Source: Aromatoleum evansii
Lineage (GTDB): Bacteria; Pseudomonadota; Gammaproteobacteria; Burkholderiales; Rhodocyclaceae
Assembly: GCF_012910805.1 (NCBI RefSeq)
Contig: NZ_WTVK01000040.1
Span: 1-51,534 of the forward strand
Length of the DNA: 51,534 nt
Reading direction: 5' to 3'
The notes under the pieces are model-generated. The model saw only the letters and a program-made list of their open reading frames with translations, was not told where the DNA came from and made no database searches. Position 1 is the stretch's first letter. The number at the start of each line of letters is the position of its first letter. The position numbers and the translations under genes were made by a program. Shown piece by piece: positions 44,567 to 51,534 of the stretch.

Positions 44567-46597
44567 TCAGTTGCAGTCGACGACCCGGCGAATCCGGTCC
44601 TGCGTCCCCGGCACCACTGGACTGTGACTGACGAAGTAGGCCTCGAGCACATCGACATCGACCTCTCCCCCCAGCTGGTCTGTGCCGAGGCTGAAGACGC
44701 TGAAGTTGTCGCCGCCCGTCGCGAGGAAGGAGTTCATCGTGACGCGGTAGGTCGCGCCGCGATCGACCGGCACCCCACCGAGCGTCACCGAACCATCGCA
44801 CACGTAGCTGCCCCCGAGCGAACTCTGGTTGGGTGAGAAGCGATGCTCATACGAGAAGCCCCCGGACACCTGCAGGATGCGACCCGACGCAGGCTGATTG
44901 GCCGCCCACTGCTGCTCGAGCAGATCGTAGATCTGCTGCCCGGTCAGCGACTTCACGACCAGGCTGTTGCCGAACGGCTGCACCGTGAAGGCCTCCCCGT
45001 AGGTCACCTGGCCGTCGCTCTCCCCGGCAGAACTCCCTGCAAACATGAAATCGGCACGAATGCCGCCCGGATTCATGAAGGCCACGACCGCAGCGCCCCT
45101 CTCCACATCCTCGGTCGAACGGAGTTGGGCATCGGCAATCACGTCGCCCAGTGCGGACTCCCCCGCCGCATTGGCGCTGCGGGTAATGTTGGCCGTGATC
45201 GAGCCGATCACACGGTTCGCGATCGGCCCCACCAGCGCGTTGTAATTCGCGACGATGGCTGCAATTTCGGCATCCGGAACGATCGGCGTAGCGGCCGCAA
45301 GAAAGTTCGTGCGATCGACGAGTCGGTTCCCGGCCTGGGCCGCAATGACGTCCCGGCTTTTCCTGTCGAGCGTGAGGTCGATGCTCGTCACAAGGCGCCC
45401 GAAGGAGCCGGCGCTCGTCACCGGGATCGTGCGTCCTGCTGCGTTCGGGAGCGTGCAATCGTAGGCCTGATGCGTGTGGCCGGAAACAACCAGATCGACG
45501 GCGTCGTCGAGTCGGCGGACGATGTCGACGATCGGCCCCGAGACGCCGCTGCAACGCTGTATGCTGCCAGGCGCGAGACCCCCTTCATGGACCAGCACCA
45601 CGATGGCTTCGATGCCTTCGCGGCGCAGTTCCCCGATCAGGCGGTTGACCGTCTCCGCCTCATCGCGGAACTCAAGCCCCGCGATCCCCGACGGCGTCAC
45701 GATCGAGGGCGTGTCGCGCAGGGTCATGCCGATGAACGCAACGCGGATGCCGCCGAATTCGCGTATGCCATACGCGGGAAACAAGGGGGCACCGGTCGCG
45801 GTATCTTCGACGTTCGCGGCAAGGAACTTGAAGGCGGCACCTTCGAACGGCACGGGCGTACCCACCTGTGCGCCCTGGCAGGAATTCGGATCCGTGGGAT
45901 GACATCCGCCATCCTGCATGCGCTGCAGTTCGCTACGCCCCTCGTCGAATTCATGATTACCCACGGCATTGAATTCCAGGCCGAGGCGATTCATCGTCTC
46001 GATGGTGGGCTCGTCGTGGAACAGCGCCGAATTCAGCGGGCTTGCGCCGATCAGGTCCCCCGCCGAGACCACCACGCTGTGCGGTACGTCTGCGCGAAGC
46101 TGCCGCACCAAGCCCGCGAGATAGTCGACGCCGCCCGCCGGCACGCCCGTTCGTGCGCCGCTCGGCGTCGTCGCGAAAATGCCGTCTGGATCACTGCGCA
46201 GGGTCAGCGCCGCGCCGTCGATGTTGCCGTGGAAGTCGTTGAACGCGATCACGCGCACGCTTAGCGTCTTGCCGACACGGGACCGCGCCGCGGCGCTCGT
46301 CAGCTCCCCCGCCTCGCGCACGTCAATGAAAGCGCCTTCGAGCCACTGATCGACCTGATGCGTGACGACGGATACGAAAGCCCCGTGGGACGCGTACTGC
46401 GCGCCCTCCGCGGCCTTGTCGATGATCAGTGCGTCGAGACAGGCCTCGCCGATCGGCCGGTTCGCGACTGTAGTGATCACGGCCGCGGGGCCGTCTCCGA
46501 GGGTAACCGGACCGCCGCATTCGGGAACGGCCGCAAGGACCGGGCCCGCAAGTGCAACAGCGACGACGGGCACGATGGACTTCAACGTGAGCGACAT
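44567..46597 (-). CDS. Periplasmic 5'-nucleotidase/bifunctional metallophosphatase
   Basis: A 676-residue exported enzyme releasing phosphate from nucleotides. The signal peptide ends near VLA at residue 22. The metallophosphatase motifs are FNDFHGN (D121, H123), SAGDLIGASP, GNHEFDEG, VLVHEGG and SGHTHQAYD. The C-terminal nucleotide-binding domain follows from about 450 (TYGEAFTVQPFGNSLV). About 100 residues precede the catalytic domain and form an unassigned N-terminal region. The ATG at 46597 follows GGAGAAC. The GDPD gene lies 169 bases upstream in the same direction. Confidence 0.9.
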   Translation of the reverse strand: MSLTLKSIVPVVAVALAGPVLAAVPECGGPVTLGDGPAAVITTVANRPIGEACLDALIIDKAAEGAQYASHGAFVSVVTHQVDQWLEGAFIDVREAGELTSAAARSRVGKTLSVRVIAFNDFHGNIDGAALTLRSDPDGIFATTPSGARTGVPAGGVDYLAGLVRQLRADVPHSVVVSAGDLIGASPLNSALFHDEPTIETMNRLGLEFNAVGNHEFDEGRSELQRMQDGGCHPTDPNSCQGAQVGTPVPFEGAAFKFLAANVEDTATGAPLFPAYGIREFGGIRVAFIGMTLRDTPSIVTPSGIAGLEFRDEAETVNRLIGELRREGIEAIVVLVHEGGLAPGSIQRCSGVSGPIVDIVRRLDDAVDLVVSGHTHQAYDCTLPNAAGRTIPVTSAGSFGRLVTSIDLTLDRKSRDVIAAQAGNRLVDRTNFLAAATPIVPDAEIAAIVANYNALVGPIANRVIGSITANITRSANAAGESALGDVIADAQLRSTEDVERGAAVVAFMNPGGIRADFMFAGSSAGESDGQVTYGEAFTVQPFGNSLVVKSLTGQQIYDLLEQQWAANQPASGRILQVSGGFSYEHRFSPNQSSLGGSYVCDGSVTLGGVPVDRGATYRVTMNSFLATGGDNFSVFSLGTDQLGGEVDVDVLEAYFVSHSPVVPGTQDRIRRVVDCN

Positions 46598-46766
46598 TTC
46601 AGTTCTCCGGGAGCATGGAACGGCGAGCAGACCATTCCCCTTGCTGACAAAGTGCGACTGCGGCGCAGCACCTCAGCGGACCACCGCCACAGAATCCTGA
46701 CTGAGCGATCGGGAACGAGCCGGGCGGAACGAGGCCGACGAAGCAGCCTCGCCCCTGCCCTGCCCG
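46598..46766 (-). promoter_or_regulatory. GDPD to 5'-nucleotidase gap
   Basis: A 169-base gap between two co-directional phosphate-scavenging genes. It includes a CTTTGTCAGC stretch on the minus strand that loosely resembles half of a Pho box. No clear promoter or terminator was identified. Confidence 0.25.
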
Positions 46767-48044
46767 TTACTTCAGACCCATGCAATTGGCGTAATAAGTG
46801 ACCGTCGCCGGCCAGTCGCTGAAGATGCCGCGGATGCCTACGTCCCTTGCAAGTACATCAAGCACCTGCATCATGTCGCCCTCGCGCCGGACGGCGGAAT
46901 CGAAGGTCTGGTAATAGAAGCCGTTGTTGCCGTCGGCCAGCACGCTGGAGCGCTCGAGCGTCCAGGTAATGATGTCGAGACCTGCGGCCTTCGCGTTTCG
47001 CGCGTAGTCCGACGGCACGATCGTCCCGGCCGGATCGGTGGCCAGCAAGGCGAAGATCGGCGGCGCGACGATGTTGATCCCTGCCGCCTTGTAGCCCGCC
47101 AATTCCGCCGCGCCCGGCAGGTCGCTGACGGACTCTGCGTCGTCGAGGTACACCGCCTGCTCACCGAAGGCCGGTTCCTTGGCGATCCAGTAGAGCACAT
47201 CGGCCTTGTCGAAGGACTGCGGCCAGACCTTGCTCGGCGGCACGCCGGCGGCCTTGTACTCGTCGATCATCTTCTGCGCGTACGCCTGCTGCGTGAAGCC
47301 GTTGAACGGCATGCGCACCGCCGGCGTCTTCAGTTCGGGCGTCATCATCACGCCGAGCACCTTGAAGAGTTCGATGCTCTCCTTGTGCGTCATCAGCGTA
47401 CCGCTGGTCGGGCCGGAATAGAGATCCGTGCGCCAGTTCGCGGTGCCGCCCATGAATTCTGCGACGGTAAGCGCGCGCGGGTTGAAGGCGTCCATCTTGC
47501 CGCGCAGCTGCTTGAACTCCGCCAGCGTGATGTCACTCGTACGGCACTCGGCCCTGGCGGGACTCAGCATGTTGCCCGCGGCATCGAAGGTCGCCGGAGT
47601 GAAGGGCACCGTGCATTTCGCAGCAAGCTCGGGAATCGCGAGGATGTTGGTCGTCGTATGCAGGTCGTTCTGTGCATGGCGGCAGACGAGCTCCCTGTCC
47701 TTCGTGAACACCACATCGCACTCGACGATGCCTGCCCCCATCCGGGCCGCCGCCTCATATGATTCGCGCGTGTGCTCAGGGAACTGCATCGCGGCCCCGC
47801 GGTGGCCGATCGAGAATTCCGTGCGCTTGAATGGGCCTTCCGAGCAGGCGAGCAGGTCCTGCTTTAAGGGGCTGTCAGCCATGTCATCGACAAGGAAAAA
47901 CGGACGTGGGCCGAGCTGGACGCTGTCTCCATGACCCATGTTGTAGTTCTGGCCGGACATCGCGCCCTGACCTGCGAAAGCGGAGTGGGGAAACATGGCG
48001 ACCAGGGCGGTCACCACCATCAGGTCATTCAGGATCATACGCAT
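46767..48044 (-). CDS. Glycerophosphodiester phosphodiesterase, exported
   Basis: A 425-residue periplasmic GDPD that hydrolyses glycerophosphodiesters from phospholipid breakdown. The signal peptide ends at HSAFA near residue 24. The catalytic region [21 protein letters not shown] (seen as [12 protein letters not shown]) and [21 protein letters not shown], with its metal-binding Glu, Asp and His, are family signatures. The ATG at 48044 has GAGGAG upstream. It diverges from phoD and precedes the 5'-nucleotidase, forming a phosphate-scavenging group. Confidence 0.88.
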   Translation of the reverse strand: MRMILNDLMVVTALVAMFPHSAFAGQGAMSGQNYNMGHGDSVQLGPRPFFLVDDMADSPLKQDLLACSEGPFKRTEFSIGHRGAAMQFPEHTRESYEAAARMGAGIVECDVVFTKDRELVCRHAQNDLHTTTNILAIPELAAKCTVPFTPATFDAAGNMLSPARAECRTSDITLAEFKQLRGKMDAFNPRALTVAEFMGGTANWRTDLYSGPTSGTLMTHKESIELFKVLGVMMTPELKTPAVRMPFNGFTQQAYAQKMIDEYKAAGVPPSKVWPQSFDKADVLYWIAKEPAFGEQAVYLDDAESVSDLPGAAELAGYKAAGINIVAPPIFALLATDPAGTIVPSDYARNAKAAGLDIITWTLERSSVLADGNNGFYYQTFDSAVRREGDMMQVLDVLARDVGIRGIFSDWPATVTYYANCMGLK

Positions 48045-48414
48045 GGAAGGCTCCTCATTGACGAGCTGCGGTGGGGGTGGCAGGCGAATCACTTTGCCAA
48101 TGCAGGTGCCTACGCTATTCCTCTTGTATTGCCCTCGCATGACAGGAACCGCAGCGCTGCGACGCTATTGGGGTCGCGAATCGATCGAGTTCGATCGCAC
48201 CGGGAAGATCTTCCGCGGCCGCCCCTGGAGCAGCCCGAGGACTGCATCGGCGGACTATTCGACTGATCCGCATCGGTCAAGCGAACGCATGATCCGCGTT
48301 TCCCGTCTCAGCCCACCCGCGCGGCATTCCCCTTGCAACGCAATCGCAATCCCAGCTTGATCATTCCTTCATGAACACCGGCGAGACTGGCCGCAACCCA
48401 GCCAGGAGCCCGCC
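48045..48414. promoter_or_regulatory. Divergent GDPD-phoD control region with two palindromes
   Basis: These 370 bases hold two perfect palindromes: CGATCGA-GT-TCGATCG (48182-48197) and GGAAGATCTTCC (48203-48214), six bases apart. A single half Pho-like site (ATGACAG, 48139-48145) lies nearer the GDPD gene. They are good candidates for operators shared by the two genes. A complete PhoB box of two 7-mers was not found. Confidence 0.5.
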
Positions 48415-50253
48415 ATGCATCGCCCCGGTCGTCGCCGATTCATCCGCAACTTCACGCTGGGAGCAGCCGCAGCAGGTGGCGCATTGACGCTATCGAGCTT
48501 TCAGTCGCTGGCGAGCCCGAGCACGGCGGATGCGACCACGCGGGGCGAGGAAAAATCGTCATTTCTTCACGGCGTCGCGAGCGGAGATCCGCTCTCGGAC
48601 CGCGTGATTCTCTGGACGCGGGTGACACCGGAACGGCCCGGTCCGCAAACGGTCGTGTGGCAGATCGCAGCAGACGCGGATTTTCGCCACATCCACCGCA
48701 CGGGCTTCTTCGTGACTGGTCCGCGGCAGGACTACACGGTCAAGGTGGATGCGACCGGGCTCACGGCGGACACGACCTACTTCTACCGCTTCAGGGTCGG
48801 CGAGCAGTTTTCACGCACCGGACGCACGCGGACCCTGCCCGTCGGTCCCACCGAGCAGGTGAAACTGCTGGTGTTCTCCTGCTCGAACTACCCGGCGGGC
48901 TACTTTCATGCCTACCGGGAGGCAGCGCGGCTGGAAGGCATCCATGCTGCCGTGCACCTCGGTGACTACCTGTATGAATACCAGCGCGGTGGCTACGCCT
49001 CCGAGGACGCTGCCGCGCTCGGGCGTGAGGTGGAACCCGGGCATGAAATGACGACGCTGGCGGACTACCGGCTGCGTCACGCCCAATACCGCACCGATCC
49101 GGACCTTCAGACCCTGCATGCCGCCGTCCCCTTCATCTGCGTCTGGGACGACCACGAGATGTGCAACGACGTGTGGCGCGAGGGAGCCGACAACCACGAC
49201 GCGGATACCGAAGGGGATTTCTTTGTCCGCCGCGCGGCAGCCGTGCAGGCCTATCACGAGTGGATCCCCATTCGCGCACCGGACTCCACCGACCGCCAGA
49301 AGATCACGCGCTCCTTCGACTTCGGCGACCTTGTCAGCCTGCACATGCTGGATACCCGCCAAATCGCGCGCGACAGGCAACTCAACTTCTGGGATTACCT
49401 CTCTACCGAGGGCGAGCTCGACGAGGCGCGATTCTCGCGCGATCTCAACGACCCGACGCGGCAGCTCATCGGCGAGGCACAGACCGCTTGGCTGGAACAG
49501 GCCATGACCCGCTCGGGTGCGCGCTGGCAGGTGCTCGGGCAGCAGGTGCTGATGGCGCGCATGAAAGTCCCTGCGCCGGTCGCCCTCGACCAGTTGGGCA
49601 TCTCCGAGTACCTCGCACTGCGCGACGAGGCCACGCTCATACCGGCCGCACTGAGCGGACGGGACCGCGACCGGCTTGCCGGCACACACCTCCCCTACAA
49701 TCTGGACGCATGGGACGGCTACCCCGCCGCCCGCGAAAGCGTCCTGGCCATGGCGCGTGACCTGGACAAGAACCTCGTGGTGCTCGCCGGCGACACACAC
49801 AACGCCTGGGCAAGCAACCTCACGGACGAGAATGGCATTGCGGTTGGCGTGGAATTCGCGACCGCATCAGTGTCCTCCCCGGGCCTCGAGCACTACCGCC
49901 CAAGCGAGCAACCCGCCGCGCTGGCGACCGGCCTGGTCCGGCTCATCGAAGCGCTGGAGTTTGCCGAAACAGGCCACCGCGGTTTCATGGTTGTGACCGC
50001 CACCCCCGATCACTGTCAGGCGACCTGGCATTTCGTGAGCACGGTCAAGAGCCCCAGCTACAAGAAGATCACCGGGCCGACGCTGCGCGTTTTGCCGGGC
50101 GCGGGAAATCGAGTGCTGCGCCCGGCAGAACACGCACTCCCTGTCGCGGTATCCCACCCCACAGCGCGGACACAGGGTAGCGCACTGCACCTGAACGCAA
50201 GACGGGCTTCGGTGCCGTTCGGTAATAGACCAGGATCCGCGAAGGCGGGCTGA
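48415..50253 (+). CDS. phoD: PhoD-type alkaline phosphatase
   Basis: A 612-residue Tat-exported phosphodiesterase/phosphomonoesterase. The twin-arginine start MHRPGRRRFIRNFTLGAA directs folded export. The metal-binding motifs are SCSNYPAGYFHAYREAA, VHLGDYLYEY, VWDDHEMCNDVW and VLAGDTHNAWA. The chain ends with about 60 residues rich in Arg, Pro and Ala beyond the usual domain end. AGGAG precedes the ATG. A terminator follows at 50284-50316. Confidence 0.93.
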   Translation: MHRPGRRRFIRNFTLGAAAAGGALTLSSFQSLASPSTADATTRGEEKSSFLHGVASGDPLSDRVILWTRVTPERPGPQTVVWQIAADADFRHIHRTGFFVTGPRQDYTVKVDATGLTADTTYFYRFRVGEQFSRTGRTRTLPVGPTEQVKLLVFSCSNYPAGYFHAYREAARLEGIHAAVHLGDYLYEYQRGGYASEDAAALGREVEPGHEMTTLADYRLRHAQYRTDPDLQTLHAAVPFICVWDDHEMCNDVWREGADNHDADTEGDFFVRRAAAVQAYHEWIPIRAPDSTDRQKITRSFDFGDLVSLHMLDTRQIARDRQLNFWDYLSTEGELDEARFSRDLNDPTRQLIGEAQTAWLEQAMTRSGARWQVLGQQVLMARMKVPAPVALDQLGISEYLALRDEATLIPAALSGRDRDRLAGTHLPYNLDAWDGYPAARESVLAMARDLDKNLVVLAGDTHNAWASNLTDENGIAVGVEFATASVSSPGLEHYRPSEQPAALATGLVRLIEALEFAETGHRGFMVVTATPDHCQATWHFVSTVKSPSYKKITGPTLRVLPGAGNRVLRPAEHALPVAVSHPTARTQGSALHLNARRASVPFGNRPGSAKAG

Positions 50254-50559
50254 TTCTCATCAGGGTGACGCAAAAACGCGCGCCTGAGCGTCAGCTGAAA
50301 CGTTCAGATTATTTTTCATTGCGACTCGCGACTGAAAGCCACATCGGTGCTGATGTCTGAACTGTTTCAGCGAACGATATTCCCGCTCGCTCACGGACGC
50401 AAAATCGCTCTACGCTACCAGCCATCCGTCGGACAATCCCGGAAATCGAAGGCCCACGCGCTGCCGCCCGTACGACATCCGGATCCTGTTCGACGAACGT
50501 CCTCCGCCACTCATCCCTATCGACACAGCGCGACCACGCGGCCCTCCGGTCCCACGTGA
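50254..50559. other. Non-coding stretch before the truncated dehydrogenase
   Basis: These 306 bases hold the phoD terminator and then sequence with no recognisable gene. In no frame is a Rossmann start (GxxxGIG) of the short-chain dehydrogenase present, so the junction at about 50560 looks like the break point. Confidence 0.5.
50284..50316 (+). terminator. Rho-independent terminator of phoD
   Basis: CTGAGCGT (50284-50291) pairs with ACGTTCAG (50300-50307), including one G-U pair, around an eight-base loop. ATTATTTTTC follows immediately. It lies 30 bases after the phoD stop. Confidence 0.7.
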
Positions 50560-51120
50560 CGCGGACCGTTCGCGCTGTGGCGTACGGCCGTCGAAGCAGC
50601 GGGCCGCATCCATGGTCTCATCAACAATGCCGGCATCCGCACTGAGATTTCTATCGAAGCGTCACCAGAGGACTGGAAGGCCGCTTGGGAGAAGGAATTC
50701 CAGATCAACTTATTCGCCGCCGCTGACCTTTGCAAGGAAGCGATCCGGCACTTCAAGGAAAACGGTGGAGGGCGGATCGTCAACATGGCAAGCCGGGCCG
50801 GGCAGCGCGGTTATGTCGGCGATGCGATGCCCTACGGGGCAACCAAGGCGGCACTGGTCAACCTGACCAAGTCCATCGCTCGATCGTTTGCGCAGGACGG
50901 CGTGACGGCCATCGCTATCGCACCGGGCTGGATACGGACAAACATGGCCGAAGAGTTCATCGCGACGCATGGCAAGGCCGCTGCGGTCGCTGATATTCCC
51001 ATCGGCGAGATGGCAGCGCCATCAGACGTTGCCGAACTCGTTGCATTCGCGCTCCGGCCCTCGCAAGCCTCACTCAACGGCACTACCCTGGATTTCAACG
51101 GCGGTAGCTATATCCGGTAA
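50560..51120 (+). pseudogene. 5'-truncated short-chain dehydrogenase
   Basis: An open frame of 186 codons after a TGA at 50557-50559. It encodes the middle and C-terminal parts of a short-chain dehydrogenase: GRIHGLINNAG, the catalytic Ser region IVNMASRAGQRGYVG, YGATKAALVNL with Tyr and Lys, and the C-terminal NGTTLDFNGGSYIR. The N-terminal glycine-rich NAD(P) site and any start codon before ATG 50785 are missing. The gene is therefore broken at its 5' end; the part from 50785 alone could not bind cofactor. Confidence 0.75.
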
Positions 51121-51514
51121 TCGGTGCTGGCAGGAGGCAAAGTTGCCGGACTGATCCGAAAATCCGCCCGGCAAGTACGAAATTGTTCGAAACCTTGCCC
51201 GGCACGTTCATTGGGACCTTGAAGCCAGCGTTTCTGCACAGGCTCGGCCGTTAGTGCCAGTTCGGTCGTGTCGCTCCAGAGGCGCCGTTGCTACGGCGGC
51301 TGCGACGACGAGTAGCAGCTTCCCCTTCGGGAATGCGCTGTCCACAGTGCCGATGTCGATGTGCTGGGTGAAATTGTCGGCAGACCGCGCTACCGCCCCG
51401 GCGCAGCGTCGATCGAGCGCTACGACCTGCATGACCGAAGGCCCGCCCAACGATCGGGACGACCTGCACATCGGCGCTGACCTGCGTCGCCGCCCGCACG
51501 ACGCCCTCATCAAC
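51121..51514. other. Unassigned right-end sequence
   Basis: These 394 bases hold only weak open frames. On the minus strand one frame reads VDEGVVRAATQVSADVQVVP at the contig edge and another ALDRRCAGAVARSADN. They might be the 3' end of a gene that continues off the window, but I recognise no family. Confidence 0.3.
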
Positions 51515-51534
51515 CTGTCTCTTATACAAATCTC
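51515..51534 (+). other. Tn5 mosaic-end/Nextera adapter at contig end
   Basis: The final 20 bases read CTGTCTCTTATACAAATCTC. This matches the 19-bp Tn5 mosaic end (CTGTCTCTTATACACATCT) at 18 of 19 positions, and the trailing C fits one Nextera adapter. It is almost certainly library-derived, not genomic. Confidence 0.9.

Noticed and set aside
48139-48145. Pho box upstream of the GDPD gene
   Set aside because: Only one CTGTCAT half-site is present; the second 7-mer at the required 11-base step does not match.
51208-51513. 101-residue minus-strand open frame at the right end as a gene
   Set aside because: No start, ribosome site or family resemblance, and the edge is contaminated by adapter.
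51515-51534. A natural Tn5-family transposon end
   Set aside because: No transposase, target duplication or resistance gene is nearby and the sequence stops exactly there; a library adapter explains it better.
1-51534. CRISPR array, tRNA or rRNA gene
   Set aside because: No regularly spaced repeats, cloverleaf with a CCA end or rRNA core sequence was seen on either strand by eye.

Overview
This window is high-GC bacterial chromosome from a betaproteobacterium. The gene orders (rpsB-tsf-pyrH-frr-uppS-cdsA-dxr-rseP-bamA-ompH-lpxD-fabZ-lpxA-lpxB-rnhB, and bioA-F-H-C-D) and the protein sequences look most like the Azoarcus/Aromatoleum/Thauera group of the Rhodocyclales. That placement is inferred from remembered family resemblance, not from a search. 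No rRNA, tRNA, CRISPR array or intact mobile element was seen.

Layout. Positions 1-11,100 hold core metabolism: a rubredoxin reductase-type flavoprotein, aroG and serB (overlapping), a long REP-type palindrome, an M14 carboxypeptidase behind yaaA, and divergently the biotin operon bioA-bioF-bioH-bioC-bioD, which lacks bioB. From 25,785 down to 10,344 on the minus strand runs one long co-directional series, from ribosomal protein S2 through isoprenoid and phospholipid synthesis to outer-membrane assembly and lipid A. It ends in rnhB, a CopD-like membrane protein and a SpoU/TrmH methyltransferase. map and glnD diverge from it on the plus strand. After glnD come a UPF0114 membrane protein, an NnrS-like 12-helix membrane protein and a DUF59 Fe-S assembly factor, typical of a denitrifier or NO-exposed cell.

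Positions 32,000-51,500 look accessory: spacing is looser, there are more orphan ORFs and functions are less standard. This part holds a GT4 glycosyltransferase, an alpha/beta hydrolase and M14 hydrolase pair, a run of tiny ORFs, a HAD phosphatase coupled to an MGDG-synthase-like GT28 glycosyltransferase, an EAL-CBS-GGDDF c-di-GMP protein beside a chemoreceptor, and a ParA ATPase coupled to a lysine/alanine-rich protein with a C-terminal ribbon-helix-helix domain. Three exported phosphate-scavenging enzymes follow (5'-nucleotidase, glycerophosphodiester phosphodiesterase, PhoD). A 5'-truncated SDR dehydrogenase lies near the right end. The last 20 bases match the Tn5 mosaic end used in Nextera libraries at 18 of 19 positions, so the right end is a contig end carrying adapter.

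The most interesting candidate is the ParA plus RHH/histone-H1-like pair (42,435-43,855). It has its own sigma70-like promoter with an AT-rich palindrome over the -10, and could be a chromosomal partition or cargo-positioning system. A second theme is phosphate economy: two glycolipid-type glycosyltransferases lie within about 20 kb of three phosphomonoester/diester scavenging enzymes. Membrane remodelling under phosphate limitation is a hypothesis only, because no convincing full Pho box was found.
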